From NCBI RefSeq assembly GCF_000151665.1, contig NW_013171868.1, positions 69,501 to 133,500 on the forward strand: DNA of 64,000 nucleotides, in the 5' to 3' direction. This document shows positions 1 through 11,300 of this stretch, in pieces. The notes below the pieces were generated by a model. It did no database searches, was not told the origin of the DNA, and worked only from the letters and a program-made list of their open reading frames with translations. The position numbers were made by a program, and so were the translations under genes. How positions within the stretch are numbered: the stretch's first letter is position 1; the number at the start of each line of letters is the position of its first letter. The stretch is from Blastocystis hominis. Taxonomy: Eukaryota; Sar; Bigyra; Opalinata; Blastocystidae.

Positions 1-1320
1 CTCCATCTGAGTCACTACTTTCTTGACGAAGCTTTTTCGGAATTCCACAAGATGGCACGATTTGGGAACCACCACTTTATCGTAGTCCAGATACACGACA
101 ATCACGCCGTCCAGATTGTTCTGGCAATCTTCCGTCTCGAACTGATTGGTCGTGACTCCGAAAATGTAAGGAAACGACGCCTACGAGAGCAATAAGCAAA
201 GAAAGAGCGGAGATACAGAGATCGTTTCGGTTACAGCGAAGGGAAGAATGGGAATGAACGGATGGAACCAGCGGAAAGGATAGAGCAAACTATTGAACGC
301 TTGAGCGCAGAGGGTTAAGGAGTCCATCTGCTCGGAAACGAAGAGGACGCGCTGCTCCTGGAGGATCGCTGCGTAGACTTTCACGATGTTTTTGGGAGAA
401 AGAGAAGTGAAAAGACACTTGAAACACAGCTTGTCGGTGTAGGGGAGGCGCGTCAGAGGAGGAATTCGAATCGTATAAATCTTCTGAAACACCGGGAGCT
501 ATGGTTGTTTCAGGGAGAGAAGCGTCTACGTGAATCAAAAAGCCTGGATCCAGAGAGGGACAAAAGTCGATGAAATGCTGAATGTGTTTTTCCACTAGGA
601 GTTATTGGCGTAAATGGGTCGCACGGGGAAGGAGTGCCATGCTGTCGTCAAGAAGGGTGTCGTAAAGGGAACCTACGAAACACGAAATGGAGAAAAGGCA
701 AACCCTTTCGCAACAATGCTTCAAAGGATTCAACTCGCGGAATCGAATCGTTTTCGTCTGCAAATTGGTCTTCTGAATCGAGGATGGCATTTCGATATAA
801 TTCCCGAAGAAAAACGTTGAAGGCAGTAAAAAAGGGTTGATGGGATAAAATACATAAGGCGCGGGGCACATAAAGCTGTCTCCCTTTCTTGTCTTTCTTG
901 CACTCTCCATCTATCTCTGTTGATGAACACGATGAACACAAACCTACTCATCTTTTCGTAGTAGAAAAGGGATGTTCCATAACTACGCGAACGATCACTA
1001 GAAGTTAGATTGGAAACTGGCGGTAACTCTAAAGTGAAACAAAAGGTAAACAGATAAGGCCGACGCTGTTCCCTGCGAACATACTTGATTTTTACTCCTC
1101 CTGGAATACAGCACTAGATAGCAAAACAATAACATCCACGACGTATTGCGAATTCTCTGGAAATCGGTGTTTTGCATGATCCTCTACAGGATATCTATCA
1201 ACTACGACGATCGGAGGATTTGATCGCCCAATATTTTCCTCTGGACATCAGGCTCGTAACAGAGTTTCTACCTGTCGGAGGAACTGTTACACTCATAAAA
1301 TAATCTGCTAGGATAGGCAT
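1..1320 (-). CDS. DENN-domain protein, 3' end beyond the window
   Basis: DENN proteins are usually Rab guanine-nucleotide exchange factors acting on membranes. Splicing gives a start at 1320 (MPILADYFM) followed by uDENN features: DRYP, then FPE and CIPGGVKI, then RPYLFTF and YGTSLFYYE. Core DENN follows: YVPRALCILS, then YAAILQEQRVLFVSE and LLYPFRWFHPFIPILP. After a further intron come YIFGV and GVIVVYLDYDKV, typical of the core/dDENN junction. Introns I can place include a 31-nt one near 910-940, a 29-nt one near 1110-1140, and 54 nt at 181-234. The reading frame is still open at base 1, so the C-terminus is missing. Which Rab it serves cannot be read from sequence. The Met start is plausible because the motif order begins immediately after it, but an upstream exon is not excluded. 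Confidence 0.85.
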
Positions 1321-1643
1321 TGAATGATTTGTCACACTTTGTCAAAATAATATGGATAGTTTCATTTGTACGTTTGTGTTTTCTTAGCTGAAATGCCAAT
1401 TCTTTCCAAATTATGTGTGAGAAGAGACTAGATAGACAGTAGAACAACCATATTGTTCAAAACGGGTGAGGTGGTGTTTTTACAAAAATGAACAAAAACG
1501 AAATCACTCCTGGGATATAGTTGCAAATCATCCATCCCGATGGTACGAAGCAGAAGTTAACACATATCCATAGAAAAACACCTTAATAATATACGTTTTC
1601 CCGTTTTGCCTTTGTACTTGATAGTCCATTTTCCATATTTTTG
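1321..1643. other. AT-rich divergent intergenic region
   Basis: About 320 bases between the start of the DENN gene (minus) and the start of the USP53/54-like gene (plus). It is AT-rich, contains no convincing exon on either strand, and presumably carries both promoters. No TATA-like or other defined element could be assigned. Confidence 0.5.
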
Positions 1644-3652
1644 ATGAGTAAGCCTGCATTCCAGCCGTTGGCCAACTTAGTTGGCTCTAACTTTTGTTTT
1701 TTGAACAGTATTATCCAGGTTGATAAGACTTCATGTACTAATCTATAGAATCTATGGAATATTAAGTATTTCAAGGATTCAATCATACATACCTATATTC
1801 CCCATCAAAGCAGTATGCTTTTGTGGACTGCCTCATTTGTAGTTAATGGACCGGGGAAATGTACGTGCATCTATTGTTCACTGAGGGTACATTATTGATT
1901 TTGCATATGAATTAGGATTTGTTGATTAATTATGATAGCAAAAGTTCGCTCGAAACGCTGAGTGCTGCGGACCTTCGTTCCGCCCTGGCAGCATACTACA
2001 ACAAACGAGCGAATGATATGGAAGATTCGTCAGAAGTATTTGTATGTGTACACGCGTTTTTTCACTGGGTAGCAAGATATACTGGAGTTTATTCACCGTC
2101 TATGCGGTTCCTGCTCTGGAACAGCGGGGATGCAGCCCTCGCAGTGTATCAGCCACAAAGTACGGTCCACTGTGTGTATTTTAGATAGATCTTTGCGTTT
2201 GAATTATTCGAAAAGAGTATTTGCAGCTTCTGCGGAGATGAGAGCGGTGCTTCGAATACCGCCTTTTACTACCAACTCATTGTGGAGCAGCTTTTCTCCA
2301 CAATGGACTTCTACAAATCCGCGCAGATCCGCCAAGAAGACTACTTGGCCTCGCTGCTCCTGCTCTCCATGAAAACCGACTATCCGCGCTGCCTTCTCTC
2401 GATGGACTGTCCCGGCCAGTTCTGCAAATGGTCGCTCGCTTGTGCTTTCTCTTCATTCCTAGCGATACGCTCAAGACGCTCCCTCCCGTCTTTACGCTGA
2501 GCTTCGTGTACTCCACCGATCACATGCCCAAAGACCGTCTCCGGCCGCTCTTCTACGTTCTTTTCCCGCGTGTTCTCTATCCTGTAGTCGCTCGTGATGC
2601 CGCTGAACCTGGGAATGCTCAAGCGCGACGGCCTTTCCGACCGGCAGGGCATGATGTACCATCTCGTTGGCATGGTTCTCTACTACGGCCAGCACTACGT
2701 CGCGATCTGCCTCTACGAGTACCAAGGCAAGTTCTACTGGATGGAGTGCAACGACACCAAGTTCCGCTACTTCACCGACGACGCCTCCATGATCGACCAC
2801 TGCGTCACCTCCGCCTACCAGCCCGTCCTTCTCTTCTACCAGCAGGACAGTCTCGATCTCGACCCCAGCGCCCTCTTCGCCGCCGCCGCTCCCGCCATGC
2901 AGCCCGCCGCCTGGGCGAACCCCGCCGAGCCGCCGCAGCAGCCGTTCGCTGCGTCGTCTATGGCCGGCTTCCCCGCGATGGACCCTGGCAATGCGCAGCT
3001 GGCCTACGCCCCTGTGGATCTCTCGCAGTCGCAGGTGCAGAGCGCGCCGATGCCCGCCTTCCCGCCGCAGGGCGCCGAGGTGATTCACGAGCCGCTCCCT
3101 GGGAACAGCGCCTACGTGGTTCCCGCGCGCCCCCAGTATCCTGCCGGCGTCGCGCCCCTCGCCCCGGCCCCCATGGCGCCGCAGCCGCAGCCGCAGCCCA
3201 GTGTGATTCCGATCAGCCAGCTGCCGAGCGCGCCGAGCGGGCCGCTGCAGCCGGCGGCGATGGCGATGGAGCAGCTGCCTCCGGCTCCGCAGACAATGCG
3301 GCAGCCCGTGCAGGAGATGTACTACTCGGAGCCTGGGCCCGAATTGTCCTATCCCGGGCCTGTGCAGGAGATGCGATATCCCGAGCCGGTGAAGGAGCCT
3401 GTCCAGGGACAGATGGAGTTGCCCTTGCCCAGCGTACCTATGGCTCCTGCTCCTGCTCCTGCTCCTACGCCTGCTCCTGTGCCAGCTACAACGTCTATGC
3501 CTGCTCCAGCACCAGCACCAGCACCGGCACCTGTTTCAGCACCTGTGCCTGCTCCTGCTCCAACGTCTGTGCCTGCTCCTGCTCCAACGTCTGTGCCAGC
3601 TCCAGCTCCAGCTCCTGCTCCTGCTCCTGTTTCAGCGCCTGTGCCAGCCCCA

Positions 3653-3687
<35 letters not shown>

Positions 3688-4789
3688 AACGCCTGATGTG
3701 TCCCAATTCCAGAATGTCTCTCATGTTCCTGATCCTGCGAGCCATCCGGAGCAGCCTGTCAACACTTTGGCTAGTGTGGCTAGCGTGGCTAGCGTTGTCA
3801 GTGTTGCCAGCAATGCCAACGTTCCTCAGGTCGAGCAACCGCTTCCAGTAGTGCCTCAGCCTGCTCCTCAGCCTACACCTCAGCCTGTGTCTCAGCCTGT
3901 GTCTCAGCCTGTGCCTCAAGTTGTATCTCAACCTGCTCCCCAGCCTGTGTCTCAGCCTACACCTCAACCTGTGTCTCAGCCTACACCTCAGCCTGTGCCT
4001 CAAGTTGTGTCTCAACCTGCTCCCCAGCCCGTGTCTCAGCCTACACCTCAACCCATATCTCAGCCTGCTCCTCAGCCTGCTCCTCAACCTGCACTTCAGC
4101 CTGCACCTCAGCCTGTGCCTCAACCCATATCTCAGCCTGCTCCCCAGCCCGTGACTCCTCAACCCGTGACTCCCGTGACTCCTCAGCCCGTGTACCAGTC
4201 CGTTCCCCAGCCAGCGCCTCAAGCTGTTTCCCAGCCGGTGATTCGCGGTGCTCCCCAGCCCGTGTACCAGCCCGTTCCCCAGGAAGCGGAGTACCGTCGC
4301 TCCTATCCCCAGCAGGCTCCTTCCTACGCTCAGCCCTACGTCCAGGGACCCCCGCCCACCGCTCCCTACTCCACTCCCCAGCCAGCGCCCGCCTACTCCA
4401 CTCCCCAGCCAGCACCGACGTATTCCCAGCCCTATCCTCCCGTCCCTGCCTCGGTGCAGCAGTACAGCGTGCCTCGCTATTCTCCCAGGCCCCAGTACTC
4501 CCCGGTCCCGCAATATGTTCCCGCGCCTCAATACGCGCCTGTGCAGCAACAGCAGCAGTACACGCCGCAGCCAGTGCCTCAATACGTGCCTGTGCAGCAG
4601 CCGCAGCAGCAGTACTCGAGAGTAGCGCAGCCATATAATGCGCCTGTGCCGCAACCTGCTTATTCGAATCCTTATGGTTATCAGCCCTACGCCACCGTGC
4701 CAACATCGTATACGCCTCCACAGACGAGATATACGCCTCCCCAACAAGCACCAGGAAGTAATATGGGCAATGGATATATGAGATATTGA
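1644..4789 (+). CDS. USP53/54-like ubiquitin-hydrolase-fold protein with long Pro/Gln-rich tail
   Basis: The catalytic (UCH/USP) domain is reconstructed across about seven introns of 29-37 nt. The Cys box is [10 protein letters not shown] (near 1695-1725), a finger-like CTCIYCSLR and CSFCGDES follow, and the His box is [11 protein letters not shown] near 2690. The stretch [10 protein letters not shown]...[12 protein letters not shown] and YQPVLLFY closely resembles the USP53/USP54 branch, several members of which lack deubiquitinase activity, so activity here is uncertain. After about residue 330 the protein becomes a roughly 600-residue tail of PAPAPAP and QPVPQP/QPVSQP repeats ending with Tyr-rich QYVPxPQY units. 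Start ATG at 1644 (MSKPAFQPL) lies just upstream of the Cys box. Stop TGA is at 4787. The exact intron near 1760-1840 is ambiguous. Confidence 0.8.
3430..4245 (+). repeat. Imperfect coding tandem repeats (PAPAP and QPVPQP tail)
   Basis: Hexamer-based repeats inside the USP53/54-like gene. The first part alternates GCTCCTGCTCCT (Pro-Ala) units; the second is built on CAGCCTGTG/TCTCAGCCT units (Gln-Pro-Val/Ser-Gln-Pro). The array is in frame and creates long spurious open frames on the opposite strand. Confidence 0.85.
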
Positions 4790-5045
4790 GCATAATAATG
4801 GTTTTGCTTTTGTTAGATTCTTTGTTTACACAATGAAGTATTCTCATTTTCTTTTGGTTCACCATGCAGTGACTATGGGTTTCGGACAGAGGGATTTGAA
4901 AAGCTCCCTATTGCTGGGATGAGCTCAACGATATACACCCTATTCTTTGTCTTTTTCCTAACTTCGCTCTATGGTATATGTGGAAAAGGGTGGGCATTTT
5001 GTGATTTGAGTCATATTCAGCATTATTGGTCTTTTTGCATTAACA
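4790..5045. other. Short AT-rich intergenic region
   Basis: Lies between two plus-strand genes. It holds T-rich stretches such as TTTTGTTAG after the upstream stop but no exact TGTTTGTT octamer, and no gene. Confidence 0.4.
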
Positions 5046-8000
5046 ATGCTTTCTGCTTCAATATTCGATATTAGAGAACGAGTAAAACTGTATGCGAGAA
5101 TCATTGTTTGGATTCGTAGAGTTTTTCGTTGTTTCGCTGGTTCCTTCTTTGTCTCGACATTTTATGTGTTTTTCAAGTTTCACGAATTCTACTCGTTTAA
5201 ATATTCACAGCCGAATATGTAGAGTGACACTTGCTACCATTCCCTACTATTTCTTCTGTATGCAGATTCTTGTTTGCTGCTGTATCTAATTCACTACAAA
5301 TTTCATTTAGATATTTACGGGTTATTGCAGTTTCGGTCCATCATCTCTCAGCGAATGCTCGCGGTTTCTTTTTATGTATTCTTTACTCACCCCAAGATCG
5401 TGGTTCGAATCCAAAACATCCTCTTTCCACTTACCCTCTCCATCCTCATCCTAACCATCGCTCTTCTTTATCATGCCTCTTCCTTCCAGCCTTACGCCTT
5501 CCAAATCGTTCTCATCGCTCTTTTCTTCCTTTTCTATCCGCCCTCCAAAACCAGTACTCCCCAATCCACTCAGTTCGAAGTCTGGCTCTACTTCTTCCTC
5601 TCCACGATTCTTCCGTTATCCTTCTTTGTCTTTTCCTCCTTCTCTCAACTCAAATCCGCTCCTTTGTCCTTCACGCTTCAACTGATTTTGCTTTCCTCAA
5701 CGCCCGCCTCCGTATTTCTCGGCCTGCTTTCCTTTCGTTATTTCTCCTGGGCGCGTAGAGATCCGAAAGCCGAGCCATGAATAGAGATCGAAGCGAGTCG
5801 ACTGAACGTGCTCAAAGTGCTCTTCCTCATTCTCTTTCTCTACACGCTGCTTCTCGTTCAAGTTGTTCTCGTCCCAATCAGCCCCTTAAACCACGTGTTC
5901 CTCTTCACAGCGACGCTGTGCGCGCTCTTCCCCATTCTCTCCCACTTCCTCAACTACACAAAGTCCGATTGAATTCGTTCTTTCACGCAGTCAATGCATT
6001 CGGCACATCTCGTCCCTCTGCATTCTCGTCGTCTCGGCAGCCGTCTGTCTTCTCGCCAAAACTTCCTGGGTCGTTTTCCTCATCGTCATCGTCGGCGCGT
6101 GGTGCTTCGCACAGTTCTATTACACGCGATCACTCAGCGTAATCGCGGTTTTCGAGTGGGACGTAGCTCTATCTCGGGTTGGCCGGGTGTTTATTCGCAT
6201 TGGTCGTTCGAGTTGTAACACGCGAATTCACCAGCATTCAGTTTTCCACTCATTCATTCGCTCATTCAATTCGTAGATTCTCGCTTCCCAAAGATTTCTC
6301 GCAGACCCTCATGCTACTTATCATCACGTTCCTCGCGGTTTCGCTCGCGATTCCCGGCGCGTTGCTGCATGAGCGAAGCCCAGGACTGCTGAACGCGCTT
6401 TGTTTGGTGTCTGGAATCCTTTTACACGTGATCGAATATTGCCTGATCAACACACACGTCGATTTCTGGCAGAGTAGTTCTAACAACACAGCTCTCTCTC
6501 TCTCTAGTGTCGATCGAGCTTTATTCCTTCTCCTATATTCTTCTCACTTCCTTCATCCTCTTCTTTGTCTCGCTCAAGTTTCGATTCGATCGGGTTTTGA
6601 CGTAGACTCTATTCGGAAAATCGATTGGCTCCTTGGATCGTTCGACTCCTCCTCACCATTTCGATCAGCAAAGCGTGTCTCCTTCTCACAAACTCCATTT
6701 CTGCAGAGCTCTCCATCAGCCTGTTAATCGTGGTGTATCTCGGTCCGTTCTTCCATTATCGTCGCGAACCGATCCACATTCTTTGGAACTTCGCGATCGT
6801 TGTCGCCATCGACGTTTTCTCCTTCGCTGGCCTCGTTCGCTATTTCTCCAATTACGTTTCCACGCGCGTGGCGATTCTTCTAACGCTCTTCGTCGTCATC
6901 GCAAGCCTGTTCTGTCTGTTCTCCGTGTTTACCGTCAACACGCCAATCGAAACAGCGACGTTGCTTCGCAGAATCAACATCCTTCTCGTGGTGGTCGGGT
7001 TTATTCTGCTCGTAATGAACCCCGATTTCTCCACAGTCGTGAGAGATTTCGACTTCAGTGAGAGCGAATCGCCGCTGATTCATCCGCTCCTCGCTTTGTC
7101 GATCGCGATCATTCTGATTTGCTGCTTGATTCTTCACGTGTTGCCGTCGAATTACGCGATCCATTTATTCACGGTGCTCTCCATCGCAGTCTCTCTTTCC
7201 ATTTTCGTTTCGTTCTCGTACTATCCAGCCAATCAAGTGTTGCATTTGCTCGTCGGTTTACTCATCACCGTCTACTGCCTGCTGGTTCTACACGCCGAAT
7301 ATTCGCTGCGAATGCCGTCGCTTCTCACGCAGACCGTGGGCAAAACGATTCCTTTTTTGTATCATTGAACTATTGAATGGAATGAATGAAAGGTTCGGAA
7401 TGTGGATTATTCTCACCGCCATGCTCATCATTGTGAGTTATGCCATTTACTCCTACTATCCGCTCAAAAACGGAATTAGTAGACATCGGAATGGCTTGAT
7501 CATCATAGATTACTTAACGTACACGCTGTTCGCTTCGTTGTCTCTCACCATTTTCATGGAAGTCGTTTTTTCGCTCTTCTTCTACATCCGTCTTTCTTCC
7601 TTCCCCTCTTCCCCCAAAGTTTCCCCGTTTCTCCATTCTCAAATAGACGAACTCCGTTTTCTCGTCTGGAGAAATGAAAACGTTCTTCCCGATAGTGAGA
7701 ACGATCAACGACACGTTCGTCGTATTTGCGTTTCTTTCGCTCGTCGTGTTGGCGCTGCTTCTGCCCTCCTTCGAGCCTTATTTGCTCTATTTCCCGCTGA
7801 TTTTGCTGCTTTTATCGGGACGAAGTGACCGAGAACAAGCGTCTTTGCTGGATCGAGTCGTCTCGCGCGTTCATTATCTGATCCTCCCCTTCGTTTTCAC
7901 TTGTTTGATTCGGTTTGTGAGGGAATTGGAGGAGATGCGATCGCCGATCAGCAAGCGGAAAACGGATTTGCTTTACTACTTGTTGACGGATCGGAAGGTG

Positions 8001-8246
8001 CGGCAGATCCGCGAGATTTTGTTTTTCTGCGCGTGCACGCCGTCGTATTACGCGTCGTTCTGTTTGAGCCGTGGGTTCTTCTATTTGAACGAGATCTTCA
8101 TTACGATCTTCGGACTGTTGTGTGTGCTGGGAATCTTCGGCGAAACGCCCTTGATGCACGTGTATTCGATCGTGGGACTCGTTTCTTCCGTCCTTCAATT
8201 CTTGTATGTGAAACGAAAAGAGAGAGAAAGCTCCAAGTATATTTAG
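5046..8246 (+). CDS. Large polytopic membrane protein of unknown family
   Basis: No recognisable domain. The spliced product would be around 900-1000 residues, made mostly of 18-25-residue hydrophobic segments separated by short charged loops. Examples are LLIITFLAVSLAIP near 6310, the run between 6625 and 7368, IILTAMLIIVSYAIYSYY near 7405, and FLSLVVLALLLPSF near 7720. I estimate well over fifteen membrane spans. The N-terminus read from ATG 5046 is basic and amphipathic (RERVKLYARIIVW). Introns are short (for example around 5220-5260). The C-terminus is basic (KRKERESSKY) and probably faces the cytosol. Several overlapping open frames in the same strand are splicing shadows. Function unknown; transporter or scaffold are both possible. 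Confidence 0.6.
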
Positions 8247-8272
8247 TAGTGTGTTCTTTCCCTGTTGGATCC

Positions 8273-8280
8273 AACAAACA
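8273..8280 (-). terminator. TGTTTGTT poly(A)-associated octamer of VPS15
   Basis: Exact octamer on the minus strand, 27 nt past the VPS15 stop. It overlaps a GTTGGATCCAAC palindrome in the gap between convergent genes. Confidence 0.6.
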
Positions 8281-8307
8281 CTCGACTCATTCCTTCTACT
8301 ACTACTA

Positions 8308-11300
8308 CTACTTCCAAATTCGAATTACTCCGTCCATGCAGCTCGTCAGCAGCAATTCTTCCTTCTCGTTTCCAGTCACCACCATATCCGTAATCGCCTT
8401 CGGATGCACTGGATGCACTTCGCTGCTTCTCGACGACGTCGCGATGTCCCTCTTCGCCTCCACGCACTTGCAAACCGTTCCTTCCATCTTGTAGTAGTCC
8501 TCCACGCCGCTCTTCTCCACGCTGCACACCGTGTACGACGGCTCCGACTCTTCGAAGCTCCAGAATCGCACGCAGCGATCGCCTCCAGCAGTCAGCACAT
8601 AGCTCGGATCGTCTATCTGTTACGCTTCGCTCCTCAGCGTCTACAAGGCGAGTAAGAGTTCAGATAGGGCGGCATGACCATCGCGTTGATGCTGTGTTGA
8701 TAGACGGGCATGTGGCTATCCACCAATCCGAACGTCGATTCGTTCAAGTTCTGCACTTCACGACCTGGCTGCTCGCTCTACCTTCAGCGACACGTGGTTC
8801 AATTCCACAGCGGACTGCTCGCCGACCTGCAGCGAGCGGCAGCACTCTCCCGACTCCAGATTCCACAGATACACGCGGTTATTTCCGCTCGCGGTCCACA
8901 GCGTCGGAATGGACTCCAGCCTAGAATCAACGCGCGTCCTCGAGGCTACCGCTGGCCCAGGCGAGTTCGCGTGATGGAGGCCTGGTCGGACTGCTGCCAG
9001 AGATTAACGAGCAGCGGGTAGCGCATGTTGTACACTTGGATCGATCCGCGCGAAGTGGACGCCACCAAAATCTCGCTGGCGCTGTCTGGAGGTGAGGAGC
9101 CGAAAAGAAGCGAACCGTAAGCGAGGCTGGTGATGACTCCGAGCGAGCTGTTGACGGGAATGCGCGTGACGGGCTTGTAGACGCGGGAATCGACGAGGGA
9201 AATGGAGTTCATCGAGGCGTAGAAGAAGCAGTTCTGTCGCGAAGAAGGCGCGCTCACCGACGTGATCAGCGAGGATTCGGTGAAGGAGAACTCCTGCTCC
9301 TGCGAGAACGAATCGTCCGCGTGCGTTCTGCGCGTCAACGAACAAGAAAAAGGAAGCGAACTCGATGTTCAGCATCAGCAGATGGCCGTCCGCCGTCGAG
9401 TAAATCAAATGCGTTCCGTCAGCGCACAGATGCATATTCGTGATCCCGGCGCTCTGCCTTCACAAAGGAACACTATTCCATACCACGTGGTTGATCACCA
9501 ATCCGCTGTAATCGCGCCGCGTCAGCTTCCCAGTGTCCAAATACCCGATTTCTCCGCTTTCGTTTCCCCAATACACAATATTGCTTCCCTACGGTCCACT
9601 CAACCCTCCAATTCCCACGGGAATCGTCGCCAAATGCGTCACGCTGGTCAGAGATTCGGTCTCGACGCATCGAACCAGATCTCCGCTCGGCTGGTAGCGA
9701 TTCACATCTACCCATGACCCCCTTTTTTCATCGCAACTCTTTCCAATATTCGGCACATACCGACGCGTCGGCTTTTCCGGCGATGTCATTGGCTGATTGA
9801 TCGACGGGCGTCGCTGGTCGATCCCGACTCCCGCGGGGATGTACAGCGATCCAGCGCGCGACTTGGTTCGATTCAAAGCATCGTCGCCCATCATGGCGAG
9901 GCGGACGCGTCTTTGAATGGCGGCGGCGCTGGCTTTGTCGGCTTCGAGCTCGTAGCGGATGAACGATCGCATGTACATCTGCTTGGTGAAGACGTCGGGC
10001 GTGACCAGGTCGGTTCCCATATCGAAATCGAGCGTGGCCTCGGCGATCATCACGTTCATCTTCTCTCGGCGACCTCCGTTCTGCCGGTCGCGCTCTTGCT
10101 TCTCGACGCCCTCGGCATTCTCGGCCTCCTCCAGCTGCGTGTAGTCGAGAGGAGGGTGGAGGTGGACGGTGAGCGCGTCGCGCGTCCAGGGAAGGTAGAA
10201 GACAGGGCAGTCGTAGTAGTCCTGGATGAGTCGAATCATCATCGCTTGGGTGGTGGGCTTGGGATAGACGCGCTCCATCAGAAGCAGGCATTGAATGACT
10301 TTCTCGCGGATCGCAGGGTTGGGATGCAGAAGCAGAGGCCGCTATTTTGATCAGCACTCTCAATCAAAAAAGAAGTACGATGGTGAGGATGATCGCTTCC
10401 GCCGTCTCTTTGGGCAGAACGTTTTCTTGGTCTTCGAGCAGCGCGACGAAGACGGAGAGGACTTTCAGCATGACCATGTGGCGCATGCTGTACACCGAGT
10501 TGATGATCACCGTCATGAAATCGGTGAGTCCGTTCGTCGAGCGGCGATAGAGCAGCGAGAACGCGTCGATCGCGAGGAACTTCACGTAGAACGACGGCGA
10601 ATTGACTTTGGCCATGAACGACGTCGCGATGATGTCGAAGAACATTTTATACCCGAAGAACGTGTAGAAATCGTCCATGTGCTGGATGATCACGCACGCG
10701 ATCTACAATCGGTCAACCGGCGTTCTGGACGCTTACCGCGGGAGACTCCTCGTCGGAGTCGCTCAGCGCGCGCAGCAGACACATTCGCACGCTATCGCGC
10801 AGCTGCTCGATGTCCTCGCTGTAGGAACTGGCCACGCTGATCTTCGTCTTGTCGGCTTCCTGGCTCTGCGTCTGGGCTTCGTAGATCTTCTCCTTCTGCT
10901 CCACGTTCAGCAATCGGCGGCCTGACAGAGCGATGTCCGACAGACACTCCGCCACCGTCAGCTTCACTTGATAGTCGTCTCTAGGCGTCACGCTCCCGCG
11001 GGGATCCGACTTTTCTTGGGCGGCGGAAATGGCGGGGAGAATGTACGTGGAAACGAGGTTGAAATCGGAGCGAGGAAGCGTGTGGATGCAGTTCAGCACG
11101 CTGGTGATGCATCGAATCGCCTATCCCTCAGTCTTGTTTCCTTCCCCCACTTCACTCATCACCGAAGCATATTCCGACGTGGGCGAAACGGGTCTGCACG
11201 CCTCCATGAGCACATTCACGAGGTGAGGGAGAATGCGATGCAGCACGACTTCGTCGTCCAGATAACGGCTCAGATCGGTCAGGAATCGCATGGCGTAGAT

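Noticed and set aside
1583-1786. Minus-strand 67-codon ORF
   Set aside because: Antisense to the exon carrying the USP53/54-like Cys box ([10 protein letters not shown]), which is strongly supported.
2492-3088. Minus-strand 198-codon Arg/Gly/Val-rich ORF
   Set aside because: Shadow of the GC-rich His-box region of the USP53/54-like gene.
3632-4865. Long minus-strand ORFs of 371 and 274 codons
   Set aside because: Arg/Leu- and Glu/Ala-rich repeats are the reverse complement of the Pro/Gln repeat tail of the plus-strand gene.
5402-5412. GGTTCGAATCC, a perfect tRNA B-box match
   Set aside because: The flanking bases cannot form a T-stem or acceptor stem, and the site lies in the open frame of the membrane protein.
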